The notes under the pieces: model-generated
Seen by the model: the letters and a program-made list of their open reading frames with translations, nothing else
Told to the model about the DNA's origin: nothing
The model's database searches: none
Source of the DNA: Hydractinia symbiolongicarpus
Taxonomy: Eukaryota; Cnidaria; Hydrozoa; Anthoathecata; Hydractiniidae
DNA length: 64,000 nucleotides
Reading direction: 5' to 3'
Assembly: GCF_029227915.1 (NCBI RefSeq)
Contig: NC_079884.1
Location: 8,060,001-8,124,000, forward strand
Program-made: the position numbers and the translations under genes
In this document: piece by piece, positions 10,566-21,682 of the stretch
How positions within the stretch are numbered: position 1 is the first letter of the stretch
Layout: the number at the start of each line of letters is the position of its first letter

Positions 10566-11054
10566 CTATGAAACAAATGTAGCTAGTTTAGTATTGATTC
10601 TACTGGCAAATAAATCAATGTCAGGGAAAAATTGAAAGTGTGAAACAAAGTCCAGAAAAATCTTTTCACTCAATTTCCATTCTGTTTTAATTTCATGCTT
10701 TGTAGATTCTACATCAGCTTCTACATTAAGAAGCCCTGGAATGTGTGAGATAGTAAGCCAATTGTCATGTCTAATGGCCCAATCCCAAATATGCTTGAAA
10801 GAAATTTCACAAGGGATAGAACGACAACAACCCATGTTGGTTATGCAATGTACAGCTATTGTATTATAACACAATACTTTGGTGTGGGTGTTGAAAACTG
10901 AGTCACATAATGACCTCAGTCCAAAAAGAATAGCTTTCAGCTCTAATACATTTATATGCTGCTCAGACCCAACTTCTGAGAATAAGCCACCAGTTTGTGA
11001 TTTAGAACATACTGCACCCCACCCAGGCTTAGAAGCATCAGTGGAAATAGCCAT
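10566..11054 (-). pseudogene. RNase H domain of the DIRS-like element
   Basis: Open minus-strand frame of 162 codons. It has STDASKPGWGAV with the first acidic residue, INVLELKAI with the catalytic glutamate, then HIPGLLNVEAD with the third acidic position. The tail FPDIDLFASRINTK is shared by DIRS and some Ty3 RNase H modules. It lies just downstream of the reverse transcriptase but in a separate frame; the joining sequence 11055-11400 is damaged. Confidence 0.85.
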
Positions 11055-11400
11055 GGTGAGGTTACCAAATGGGATAGGACTTTATGATGAGGTAATAATG
11101 TCACACCACCATTGTATATCTGCTATTGCATTAACAGACAAAGTAGTGTATGAATCAAAATTGCCGTAGTTTTTACTTAATAAGTCTATCTTCAGACGTT
11201 CGAAATCTCTATAATGAAGTTTTCCAAATAACACAGCATGAAAACTAGAGCTGAAGATACCAAGAAGCAGGGCAATTTCCCGTAGACTAACTTCGTGAGT
11301 AACAGACTGAAGTTTTTGACAATATTTCTTGTTTTTTTTTCTTTTTTGAGTGATTTCAATGCACTTTTATATTGACTGAATCTATGATTGAACCAAGGTT

Positions 11401-11950
11401 TTATAAGGTCTGAGTGGGGAGAAAATATGATTTATCGGGATGTACAGAAAATCCCAATTCTCTTAATAAAGATACAATTCTCTTTATGTTTACAAAGCAG
11501 CCATTGTCAGACTTGTGCATGGTAATAAGGTCATCAATATAACCTGAAACCAAGCACTGGGATGATCTTAAGACAGCAAGAGGTGGTTTAAGAAGCTTCG
11601 TAAATTTTCGTGGTCCAGAACACAAACCATTTGGGAGACAAGTGAACTGGTATAACACACCATCATAATAAAACTTTAAGAATTTTTGATATTCGTCATC
11701 TATATGAACAGAGTAATAAGCATCTTTGATATCAATTTTTGCTATAAAGCAAGTAAAGTAATAAGCATCTTTGATATCAATTTTTGCTATAAAGCAGTTT
11801 TCTGTAACTAATGTCAAAATTGAAGAAATTGTGTCCATTTTAAACTGTATATATGGCATACAACTATTAAGCTTTTTTAAATTCAAAATGAGTCTAAACA
11901 AACCACCAGGCTTTGGAGTGAGAAAAATAGGAGACATAAATTTTCCAGCT
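11401..11950 (-). pseudogene. Reverse transcriptase with duplicated catalytic motif A
   Basis: Minus-strand frame of 178 codons. Motif order is TPKPGGLFRLILNLKKLN, then KIDIKDAYY (motif A), QFTCLPNGLCSGPRKFT (motif B) and GYIDDL (motif C, catalytic pair intact). A 40-bp sequence at 11712-11751 is repeated at 11757-11796, 45 bp away, so the 15-residue unit holding motif A occurs twice in frame. The thumb and first fingers are eroded. The reading frame to the left and right is broken. Confidence 0.9.
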
Positions 11951-12392
11951 ACATGATACTTTGTTTGATTACTCCTTTTTTAAGTAACCTGGTGATCTCT
12001 GATAAATTTGTTTACATCAGCAGAGAAGGAACAGTTCATGCTTTCAGCATTACCAGGTTCTGGTAGTTCCTTAAATTCTATTTTTAGACCAGGAACGGTT
12101 GACAACACCTAATCGTCTGATGTCAATTCTGTCCATGCAGGCAAACATCTAGAAATAGCACCTGCATTTTGAGCTAACTTAGTTTTAAGGTTTAACATAT
12201 AAGTACTTACATTGGGGGCTGCAGTTATTTCCTGCTTCTGTTAAAGGGCTTCCGATTACTTTGTTGTGGTTTCTTGCCTTTAAAAAATTCTGGTAATCTT
12301 TCCTGGATGTTATCGTTGAGCTAGGGATTTTACTAAACCTTCCAACATAAGGATATGATTGATATTTCCTACTGTTCTTGTAGCTATATGTA

Positions 12393-13260
12393 CTAGATGA
12401 GGACAAGGCAAGCTTCCTGGGCTTCTCTTATACCCTTTTGTAAATCATCCCCAAGCAGAAATTCATTGCATGGTCTACTCGGGTTACATAGATCCCGGAA
12501 TTGAGGGTTCAAAGAGGTGCGAACATTTTGTTTTCTTTTATTATTTAGGTCTGTATTGACTGACCCGAGTAATGTTATTGCATCAAGATAATTCGTGACA
12601 ACATCCTTCGAATTCAAGGACTTTTTCCCCTAAAACTTTTTTAAGCACCTTTATAATGGCTGATGTTGCACTCAACAGTGTTTGAACTGTGTTGTACAAG
12701 TTTCTCTCATTACGTTTTTAAAATTCTGAAAAACTTTTGATATTAAAAATGCATTTGTCCATCTTTGGCTCAGCCATTTTAGTACAGTTTTCAGGCAGCA
12801 AGTGCCTATTCCCTATCTTCTTTTTTACTGGAATAAGACATTTTTCCAGGAAATGAGCCGTAACTCTAGTGGCAACATTTTCTTTGATTTTTTCACCAAG
12901 ACCTAATGATTGTGGCATTTCATTATCCACTTGTAAAAGGATGTCCTCTGCGACATCCAAATCACGGTAGCTTTTGCCACCATGTTTATTTGGAGTAAAT
13001 AAATCTGAAATATTATCTCCAGGGATAGTGTTCTCAAGGGAATGCCTTGGTAAGTTATTTTCATCATTGTTATCATTATCATGCTCAGAAGAAGTATCTC
13101 CTGGGATATTATCCTCGTCATCAACAAGACGGTATTTGTCAGCATGGACAGACAGGGAATCGTCAGATGGAGGCAGTGGTCTCCTCCTTTGTCCATGCAG
13201 TAAAGGAGAGAACTCTTTTCTTATTGCACTGAGTACATCTGCAGTAATTGCTTGTCTCAT
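12393..13260 (-). pseudogene. gag-like region of the DIRS-like element
   Basis: Two minus-strand frames: 13260-12718 (180 codons, acidic centre, no zinc finger) and 12617-12393 (LDAITLLGSVNTDLNNKRKQ, then FRDLC and FLLGDDLQKGIREAQE). The second frame has the pattern common to gag proteins of DIRS/Ngaro elements: an array of hydrophobic helices before an LC motif and GDDL. A frameshift separates the two. 11951-12392 holds degraded sequence between gag and reverse transcriptase. Confidence 0.65.
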
Positions 13261-13352
13261 ATCGTTGTCTGTGCCTTCAAAATTTGTTGTATTAGGAGAG
13301 GTAACTGTAGTATCATTTGCATGTATACAGGGACTAAAACTCTCATATTGAT

Positions 13353-13394
13353 TCTTGCCAGAGTGCTGGAACCGTGTGGGGAAAATAATTTAAA
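13353..13394. repeat. Right inverted terminal repeat of the DIRS-like element
   Basis: Reads ATTCTTGCCAGAGTG...GTGGGGAAAATAATT, the reverse complement (with mismatches) of 9138-9181. Because the element runs on the minus strand this is its 5' end. Confidence 0.8.
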
Positions 13395-14449
13395 ATCTGA
13401 GTGTCGTTTCAAGCATTTCAAATTAAATTGAAAAAATCCAATTTAATTCAAATCAAGTGAATGGGAAACGATTTTGGTCCCAAAATTTATCAATATTGGA
13501 AGTTGATTTCTAAAATATTTTCATCTATGATACAAAACAATTAAAAAAAAATATATATTTAATATATTTTATTTTATAATATTAGATTTTTTTATTAATA
13601 TCGCACAAGTGTAACTCTACCTTACATGACTTTGTCTTTAAGTAATAAATAAATTGACTATAAATAAATCGAACATTGTTTTGCCGATTTCTTATAAGTC
13701 CGAAATAATAGTTACTTCGTTCTAACGTTGTGTATCCAGTTGTCTTTTTGTAGTTAAATTTACGGAAGTCTTGCGAATACTGAAGTTCTACTTGTATTAT
13801 CCATAATGTGACCTCTCAGAGAGTAAAAACACAGGCGGTTGGGACGTTTTCACCCCAACGACGTTATTTTTTAGATTATTTCACTTTACTTACTTAAATA
13901 ATCGAGTTAGTCAGCTACAGTGATGTAAAAGCCTAATAAGCATTATAAAATGACATCTGTTAAATTTATTTCTACTTGTCGTTAAAACTGTCATCTGTTT
14001 TTGTTTAATACGCGAAGCGTTTCTGCAACGATCGCAGAAATATGCCAGAAGAATATTTTATCGCAAAATTATCGGGGATTACAAAGTGTGACAAGGTCGG
14101 ATTACAAAGTGCAACAGGTTGAGGGATTACAAAGTGCGTCGTGAAAGGAATACGAGTCCCCAATTATTATTTTTATGCTATATGCTCCTGTCTTAACACA
14201 ATTGCACGAGGGTATTGCATTTTTTTATTAAGAATAACTACAAATTTACAATGGCTGTCTTGTTCAAACGGATTTGTTGTGAAATTGCTATAAGAAACTG
14301 TGTTGCATATCGCACTGACATTTAGTACCTGCATGCTATCTACAAAATTACATTTGGCACAATACAAATTTCTATATATGTACTTGTCGATTCCGAATAC
14401 TATAATATTTGTTATTTAAACATTTGTATACAACCAGTTCGCCACTTTC
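13395..14449. other. AT-rich spacer with GGATTACAAAGTG triplet
   Basis: Mostly AT-rich and without a gene. Three copies of GGATTACAAAGTG lie at 14076, 14099 and 14124, spaced 23 and 25 bp. They sit just before the GC-rich relic and could be part of its terminal region. Confidence 0.5.
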
Positions 14450-14579
14450 GCTTACCACGCTCACATATAGACCCACCCTCTCTGCATTTTTTCCATGTTC
14501 ATCTTGGTTTTCCAGCTGGCCAGCTGGGCAGGCAACTCCTTATTAAAATGCTCGTAGAGATCATCTATCTTCGATCACT

Positions 14580-14756
14580 TTAGTACCTCCTAAGGACCAT
14601 GCTGCATGTCCGTATACGTTTTCTCTCCAGAGTTTGGGTCAAACTTGCTGCAGCTAGATCTTTGGGCCTACTGAAACACTCGCCACCTGGCTTATCAACT
14701 TCTGGAATGTCTTCATCAGATGTGAAATCGTCATCAAAAGCTGGATTAATCGGCAT
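14580..14756 (-). CDS. Small open frame in the GC-richer relic
   Basis: 58 codons starting MPINPAFDDDFTSDEDIPEV and ending with a basic tail (LERKRIRTCSMVLRRY). The acidic head and basic tail and the balanced codon use look like real coding sequence. No family recognised. It is intact while all neighbouring frames are broken, so it may simply be short enough to have escaped mutation. It could be the N-terminus of a longer, now broken protein. Confidence 0.3.
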   Translation of the reverse strand: MPINPAFDDDFTSDEDIPEVDKPGGECFSRPKDLAAASLTQTLERKRIRTCSMVLRRY

Positions 14757-16502
14757 TTATTTTATCGTATACCACGTAAATAAACCTGAGCATCATACTC
14801 AACAAGAAGCTGGATCCGTACGCAGATATCATGACTATGTTGGCAATAGGAGGTAAATGACAGCGTATCAAGGCCACTCAAGTGTCTTCTGCAGCTAACC
14901 AGAACAAAGACCTGTACGAAAACGTTCCTAACCTTGGCCAAAATGATATCAATTTTCCTGGGAGTCCGGCTCCTTTCTGATCCACAGATGATTGGAACAA
15001 ATACGAAGAGAACTACCGTGAACCACCTTGGCAAAAGTATCGTGTAAGATTTGCCCATGTATAACTACGCTGTCTATAGAAACATGTGGTCACCAAGCTT
15101 CAAAACTCTCTGATTCTGAAGGGAGGGAGGAAAAAAGCGATAGCGCGATCTACGGGAACACCATCTGCATTCATCTGGAAAAGATATTCAAACTTATCAG
15201 AGACTTGCTATTTAATCAACCAGGATGGTGCGACATATTACAGTTCGTTCTCCACTTGGACCCGCTCAAATATAGTCTACCATGTACAGTTTGTAAGGTA
15301 AGCTACGTCGGTTAAGTGCTGTTCATGCGTACATTAATAGTTGGCTAGAAACGAAATCTTCATTAACTGTTTTCATAATACAACTAGGTGAATTTGATTC
15401 CGGCGAAATCGTTGTTAACTTTGTTAAGAAAGACACCAAGATAATAGACACGCATGATAATTGTGAAATGAGAGTATATCATGAGTATGCGCACATGGAA
15501 TTATAATACCCCTGTCTACCTCTATCTGGAAGATTGACAGATAGGCTAGAATTAATGTGGTCGGATTACTATGCATGAGGATTACTATACAGGTCTTTAT
15601 TCAATAAAGATTGGACGTATCACGCTATATCCTCATTGCCTTCTAGTGCGCCTGAGGATGACAGCATGTGAATTTCCAAGTAAATTCGGATTAAAAATAA
15701 GCACATAAAACTTTATTTTAAAACGTGACTGTATTTTTAAAGAACGAATTCTCAACTGCCATGTGTAGAAAATATAAATACATAATAAAAGCAGCTAGAG
15801 GATTGGGGAAGATATAAACAAATATGGTGACTACAGAAGCAAGACGCAAGTCAAGTCCATAAACTCCGCAAGATCGAAAATATTAGGTAGTATCTACAAA
15901 GGGAGATTAAGAATGGTGTAGGAAAAAAATTCAAGATGTATGTTACGTGGATCAGATGAACTAATCCTGCCTTACTAGTTAGTGCCATCACAACAGGATG
16001 GAGATTTGGTGCATTAGCAACAGGTCTAGTAGCACCACTATGCATGGCCATGAGAGATATTACCCTATCGAAGGAGGTAGGACGGACAGGATTGAGGAAT
16101 GCCATTAAGCGAACAGGCACTTCGAACATTGCTTCAACTCCATTTTTTCTTTGCGTATGCCTCTAAGATGTACACAAAACTATAGGTCAACCTGCAATGT
16201 TCCTGAGGCACAGCATGTCCCTTCTCCACAATTCGTACCGAGCACAAGATCTCCATCCTGGCCTACCCTTTTTCTATCAAGATGTTTAAAAATTCAGTCT
16301 GTATAACATGCCACCCGTGTTCAGATCCCCCACCAAGTTACGAGGCTTAGTTTTGTGGATTGTATCATCAACAAAACTACGGGCTTTTGCGTTCTTCGTC
16401 TAGCCATACAAACATCATCAAGGCTTATTACCTTACCCGCATCTCCATCGATCACTAGATCTCCGTCATGAACCAAGCGTCTTAGTCAAGTTGCTTTGTG
16501 TA

Positions 16503-16615
16503 TCTATATTATAATACCCATATACATCTGTCTGTCACACAAAATAGTAGCAAAGTAAGACGCATGCAATGCGGTATAGAAAGGACGGACGAACCCGTGG
16601 CCACCGGCTAATACC
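16503..16615 (-). repeat. Dispersed ATTATAATATAGAT repeat, copy 1
   Basis: On the minus strand the unit runs from GCCACGGGTTCGTCCGTCC through GTGTGACAGACAGATGTATA to TATTATAATATAGAT. The same plan recurs at 27113-27236 and 30718-30832. About 115 bp, non-coding; probably a short non-autonomous element present in many copies in this genome. Confidence 0.75.
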
Positions 16616-17504
16616 TTTAAATTCTTCCTTTATGCAGGTTCTTCACAGGGTGTGAAGTATGGGTCCATGGTCGGTGTTGAAGCGTCTTTAAACTTGAATT
16701 TTCGGATCACAGTCTCCAATTCTTGCCTACAATTTCAATCCTTCTTTTATACACAAAGTCGCAGCTTCTTCAAGTTGTTTACAGTTTTGCTCATTTCCTG
16801 ATCGTTGCCCCATCCAGATTCGGTGCTTCTGGGACTCTAAATCATCTGTCTAAAAGGTCATATTATAACATGGCGAAGCTCTCGCCCTAATCATTGTTAA
16901 AGTCGCTAAGGAAGCTAGCGTTATGCATTGTGACATCTTTATACTTACAACTTTTTGCACACTTCCAAGCTTCAGAATTGCCGTGCTAATGGCTACTGGG
17001 GTACCTTTTTCTTGTTTCTGATTTTGCCTCCCACTTCTTCAGTTTTGAGTTAGTGCATTTGTCTTCCCTTCCACTTAAATTGGCGAAAAATGTTTTTTCC
17101 TCTATCCTATCCAAGACGAGAAAATACTTGGCTAGCTATCCAGGGTAGTAGTCAAGATCAAATGACATGGTTGACGTGGAATTATCACTATATTAGGAGA
17201 GTAGACATTTTTAGGTATTTTTACTAGAAATGGAAATACAATGCTAGCACAGCCTGCGACTCTGTCTTGTGTGAAATATCCAAAACATATCTCTCGTCTT
17301 TACCCTTGTTTGCAGGTTTAGACTAAACGTTCACGTCCTTAAAATTGTAAGCAGGGACATAACTGTAGAATTCCTGGTTCTAGAAAAGGAAGAAGAAAGC
17401 GAAGAATGTTTTGAAAATGAAGAAAAAACACATGTATTATTATTGATTAGCATTTGTTTTGTCAAATATAAGTAAAAAAAACTAAAAAACTGTTTTCTTC
17501 TGAA

Positions 17505-17632
17505 AGGGGGTTAAAACTTTTCGTCGGTTAAAAGTGACGAAACTTCAGAAAAACTTCGTCACTTCTCGCCGGCGAAATTTTATAACCGACTAAAAATTTT
17601 GACGGACGAAATTTTAACCGATAAGGTAAATG
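17505..17632. mobile_element. Short palindrome-rich element (MITE-like)
   Basis: A cluster of inverted words around GTCGGTTAAAAGTGACGAA and GACGAAATTTTAACCGAT, with an inner pair GTGACGAA/TTCGTCAC. The outer parts are near-complementary over about 25 bp, making a foldback of roughly 125 bp. No coding capacity and no clear target duplication. Confidence 0.5.
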
Positions 17633-18169
17633 ACATCCTCTTTTTTGTGTTTTTCAAACGCTTTGGTTCGCTACATGCCTAGTTATTTTAATCGATCGAA
17701 ATGGTTTAATTTCCACTGTCGCCATCCGCAAAAATTTGACCTGGGGAATTTTTGCCAATTCTGTTATTAAAAATTAAATTCTCGCAGGATTCAATTTTTA
17801 AAATAATGATAGTAAAATAATTAAAAAATAAACCAGCTGTTTCGGCAGGAAGTTCTACGGCGTGTTACTGATTTATACCAATCCTCCATAAGGGAGTATT
17901 TGCTTTAGTGCAGAAAAAGCCATCACTTTATTAATAATTAATTATTTTCAACTGACATAACAAAAGACGAAAGAAAATTATAAAAGTAGAAAAATGAGTT
18001 CAAGTTTGTAAACACCGCTTTTTTGAAAACTAAATGAAACGTAAAAATCAATAAAAACAACTATTTTTGTTCTTTGTAAGCAAATACAAATCTAGCTTTT
18101 TAAAATTTCAAATTAAAAAAATAAAATAAATAAATAACAAACGGCCGTTGTAGCTTGGTGAAAGTGGCG
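17633..18169. other. AT-rich spacer
   Basis: No gene or recognised repeat. Mostly A/T runs up to the left terminal repeat of the next element. Confidence 0.5.
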
Positions 18170-18586
18170 AATCCGTGACCTAAAAGGGACATTCAATTTT
18201 CATTTTAAAATAAAAACAAATTTTAATTTTTTTATCAATTTTTCTTTTCTAATTCAATACAAAAAGAAAATTTCAACTCAATTTTCGTTTTTCGTTTTCA
18301 AATCAAAAAACAAAAAATGAACTTCATATTTTGGCAAAAACGTACGCTCTCCTTCGCAGACGTTTTTCCTCTACAATCCCAAGGTTTACTTTGGGTCATT
18401 TGGTGCTAAAAATCACAAAATGTAACATCAATTTCCAAATTTTTAATTTTTAATAGAATTTTAAATTTGAAAATTAAATCAAATTTCGTTTAAATCAAAA
18501 ATTGAATTTCAAGTTCAATTTTTAATTTTTGATTTGAATCAAATTCAAGTTCAAATGTTAATTTTGGTTTAAATAGAAAATTGAAA
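18170..18586 (+). repeat. Left terminal inverted repeat (integrase-like element)
   Basis: Begins AATCCGTGACCTAAAAGGG and ends near GGTTTAAATAGAAAATTGAA. Internally it is full of AAATTGAA/TTCAATTT words in both orientations. It carries a GC-richer island GTACGCTCTCCTTCGCAGACG that is also conserved in the right arm. Confidence 0.85.
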
Positions 18587-18689
18587 ATCAAATTAAATTT
18601 TTGATTTTTGAGTTAATTATAAATTGCTACAGTTTTGATTTAAATTGCCGAAAAAATATATTTATCAAAGTCACCTTCTTTGATTGGGT

Positions 18690-19952
18690 TTGCATGTATG
18701 GTAAAATATCTGATCGACCGCGAAGATGCTGAAAATGTTCCTGGATTACAAGAATTAAAAAAACTCTTGCCCACAATCCGTACGCTCTTGATGAAAGATA
18801 CCATAATCAATAGCAGCTTTTCTAAAGTATTAAAATGAAATTCCGAAAAAAACAGATGTTTTTAAACAAAATATCCCTCAGTGTTGAGAAAATGTTTTTT
18901 GACCAACAAAACCTTTTTATGCTTTTTTCCTGTACAAAATTTATGAAGAAATTTCTAGAAAATACCTAAACTATATGTCTTTCAGTGAAACAACGAGAAT
19001 TAAAATTAACCTGTATATATCATCGTAAATAAGAGCGTTGCTTTTTATTAGCATGGTAGAGTAGCCGACAATGAAGCGAGAATGACCATCAATGGCAATG
19101 ACATGTGTAGCCCCATACATAACAAGCTTTTCATTTTGATCATAGTGAATTTTATGGCTAAAGTAATCGGCCCGATAAGGTATTAGGTTAACCATTCGTG
19201 CGGTGTCAGTGCGTCTTTTCTGATGGTTTTAGGGTGCAGCTTTTGCCAAAGCTCGTCTAACTCTATTATAGCTAACACGTATATTGTCTCTATTAGCAAT
19301 ATACTCGGTCATCATTTTCCTCCCATACGTTGGACTAATCTTAAATAAATAAATTTGGTCAATGTCGGTGTAATAAAATAGTGAATAACAGAGTTCGTTT
19401 AAAAAGACGCTGTTTTATTCAAAGAAATGAAAATTATTGAAAATTTTTGAAGAAAAAATATTTCAGCATAATATAATATTAATTAAGGAAAAAAGTTTTA
19501 ACCTTTGTTTCTGGTATTTTTAATATATTCCAGTAAAACAAGCCAGTTCAGGAAACAAAATTTGTAGCGCCTTCTTTAAAAAATATTTTCCTCAAAGAAG
19601 CACGCAACAAAATTTACAGCTGTTATCTCTACCTTACTTATATCTTAGAAGACGAGGAGGTAAATCGAGAAGAAAAGTTGCAATATAAATGTGTCATCTA
19701 GAGAAATGTAAAAATCAAAAAATCTTAGAAAAACATATTTTTCTAACAAAATGCCAAATTAGCTATTGAAAAATAACTGAAGTAAATGTAATAATGTCTT
19801 ATACATACTTCTTGAACTGCCGTTGCTACAATCTGTTCTAAATGGGCTTGTGAAACCCTTGGCGACAATCCATTTTATTTATAATAACGCTTTATTGACC
19901 TTACGGAATAACCTCTTTCTTCTGGATATCGCGACTGCAAGATATTGAAAAG
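18690..19952 (-). pseudogene. Integrase-fold transposase, exons with in-frame stops
   Basis: Minus-strand pieces in order. First, near 19950-19802: RYPEERGYSVRSIKRYYK, a stop, then GLSPRVSQAHLEQIVATAVQ, an N-terminal helical domain. Second, near 19345-18985: YGRKMMTEYIANRDNIRVSY, a stop after ALAKAAP, then YRADYFSHKIHYDQNEKLVM and HVIAIDGHSRFIVGYS. Third, near 18800-18690: RTDCGQEFF. The HYDQNEK and AIDGHSR segments and the later D-C-G-Q-E-F segment match the usual spacing of the first and second acidic residues of retroviral-type integrases, as in a family of integrase-core proteins common in cnidarians and fish. AT-rich gaps between pieces are likely introns. At least two in-frame stops make it inactive. 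Confidence 0.72.
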
Positions 19953-20110
19953 AAAGAAAGAAAGAATTGCTTCAGTAAAAATTTTATTCATGTCTGGTAA
20001 GACAAACAACATTTAAATGAATCCTACGAATGTTTATATGATAGACCAGAATTATCACATGACTTGTCACATGATTTGTTAGTCTTTTAAGCATTTATGA
20101 GTTAAAAACT

Positions 20111-20390
20111 TTCAATTTTCTATTTAAACCAAAATTATCAATTGAACTTGAATTTCAATTTTTGATTCAAATCAAAGATAAAAAATTGAACTTAAAATTC
20201 AATTTTTGATTTAAACGAAATTTGATTTAATTTTAAATTTAAAATTCTCTTAAAAATCAGAAATTTAGAAATTGATATTACATTTTGGGATTTTTAGCAC
20301 CAAATGACCCAAAGAAATCCTTGGGTTCGTAGAAGAAGAACGTCTGCGAAGGAGAGCGTACTTTTTTGCCAACATATGAAGTTCCTTTTT
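20111..20390 (-). repeat. Right terminal inverted repeat, inner part
   Basis: Reverse complement of the inner part of 18170-18586. The outer part of the same arm is 21705-21818, on the far side of the nested insertion. Confidence 0.83.
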
Positions 20391-21682
20391 GAATTTCCGC
20401 GCCCGAAGGCGTAGGAAATTCTTTAAAACCGTCGTTTTTTTCTTTCGGAGCATTTTTTGAGAAAAAATCGACCCTGGGATTTCACGTTGGTCCGTCACAG
20501 ATGTAAACTTCGTACCCAAGCTCCTTAACCACTGGGAAGTCTAGTATTGACGCTTCAGGCCAAAATTGGTATTTGTTTTCGACAAAATTTGGCACAGTTA
20601 ACAAAAAAAGTATGCTGAACATAATGGTGGCATAATAATTTTGAGTTTTGTCACCTAAATGTCATTTTAGGCCAAAATTGGTCCAAAAATTAGAACTACT
20701 TTATTTTCAACAAAATTTGGAACAGTTAACAAATAAAGTATGCTGAACATGATGGTGACATCAAAATTTTGATTTCTTGTCACCTAAATGTCATTTTAGG
20801 CCAAAATTGGTCCAAAAATTAAAACTACTTTATTTTTGACAAATTTTGGCACAATTAACAAAAAAAGTATGGTGAACATGATGGTGACATCAAAATTTCG
20901 GTTTTTTGCCACCTTAAATGTCATTTTAGGCCAAAATTGGTCCAAAAATTAAAACTACTTCATTTTCAACAAAAATTGGCAAAGTTAACAAAAAAAGTAT
21001 GCTGACATAATGGTGACATCAAAATTTTGATTTTTGTCACCTAAATGCCATTTTAGGCCAAAATTGGTGCAAAAATTAAAACTACTTCATTTCCAACAAA
21101 AATTGGCAAAGTTAACAAAAAAAAGTATGCTGAACATAATGGTGACATCAAAATTTTGATTTTTGTCACCTAAATGCCATAGACCAAAATTGGTCCAAAA
21201 ATTAAAACCACTTCATTTTCGACTAAATCTGGCACGGTTAACAAATAAAGTATGCTGAAAATGATGATGGTACAAAAGTTTGATTTTTTGTCACCTAAAT
21301 GTCATTTCAGGCCAAAATTTATCCAAAAATTAAAACTGCTTTATTTTCGACAATTGACACAGTTAATAAAAAAAGTATGTTGGAAAATGATGGTTACATC
21401 AAAATTTTGATTTTTGTCAACTAATGCCGTTTAAGACCAAAAACGTCTCAATCGCAAGACTTTCAACCATGAATGATAGGCTGTATTTTTTGTTAGCAAT
21501 TTCTTTTAAAATGTGAGTTTATTATGACACGTTTCGTTTTGTTTGCGTTTGTTGTAAGATATAATGTCACTGATGGGCTTTATCTTCAGAGGTTCATGCA
21601 CCAAGCCCCTTCGAATGTTTGGCACAATAACACAACGAATTAGCAGGTTTTCATCAAATATTTTGGTAGCGCGCGGAAATTC
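20391..21682. mobile_element. Nested insertion splitting the right arm
   Basis: The right inverted repeat of the surrounding element is interrupted here. The insertion begins GAATTTCCGCGC (20391) and ends GCGCGGAAATTC (21671-21682), a perfect 12-bp inverted pair. Most of it is the 128-bp tandem array. No coding sequence is convincing. The exact right boundary (21682 or 21704) is uncertain. Confidence 0.65.
20540..21445 (+). repeat. Tandem array of ~128-bp units
   Basis: About seven units, starting near 20553, 20669, 20799, 20928, 21055, 21181 and 21310, with a broken last one. Each contains GGCCAAAATTGGTCCAAAAA, GTTAACAAAAAAAGTATGCTG, AACATAATGGTGACATCAAAA and TTGTCACCTAAATG in the same order. 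Units differ by scattered substitutions and small indels. This is satellite-like cargo, not CRISPR: there are no unique spacers. Confidence 0.92.

Larger units (their letters stand above)
9138..13394 (-). mobile_element. DIRS-like tyrosine-recombinase retroelement, decayed
   Basis: A minus-strand element of about 4.26 kb with inverted terminal repeats (9138-9181 and 13353-13394). Its gene order is gag-like, reverse transcriptase, RNase H and tyrosine recombinase, which is the DIRS order. Unlike LTR elements there is no DDE integrase or aspartic protease, and unlike LINEs there is a recombinase. Every coding unit carries stops or frameshifts, so this copy is dead. No target duplication is visible, as expected for recombinase-mediated integration. 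The assignment within DIRS-like groups is uncertain. Confidence 0.87.
14450..17420. mobile_element. Unidentified GC-richer relic with broken frames
   Basis: Base composition is visibly more balanced than the flanks, and many short coding-like stretches occur on both strands, interrupted by stops and frameshifts. Plus strand: KKLDPYADIMTMLAIGGK (near 14810) and DDWNKYEENYREPPWQKYRV (near 14985), and a glycine-rich hydrophobic stretch GWRFGALATGLVAPLCMAMR (near 16000). Minus strand: a clean 58-codon frame (14756-14580), then VHDGDLVIDGDAGKVISLDD (near 16440), DGDLVLGTNCGEG (near 16240) and FKFKDASTPTMDPYFTPCEE (near 16650). I do not recognise any of these. A decayed large DNA transposon or virus-like element is a guess based on multiple short genes in two directions. 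Confidence 0.4.

Noticed and set aside
15851-16129. 92-codon minus-strand frame as a real gene
   Set aside because: The opposite strand over the same DNA reads at least as convincingly (glycine-rich hydrophobic stretch); neither could be tied to a family.
20265-20519. 84-codon minus-strand frame rich in K and R
   Set aside because: It spans the junction between the terminal inverted repeat and the nested insertion, so it is a chance frame.
20540-21445. CRISPR-like array
   Set aside because: Units of about 128 bp repeat along their entire length with no unique spacers, in an animal genome; this is a satellite.
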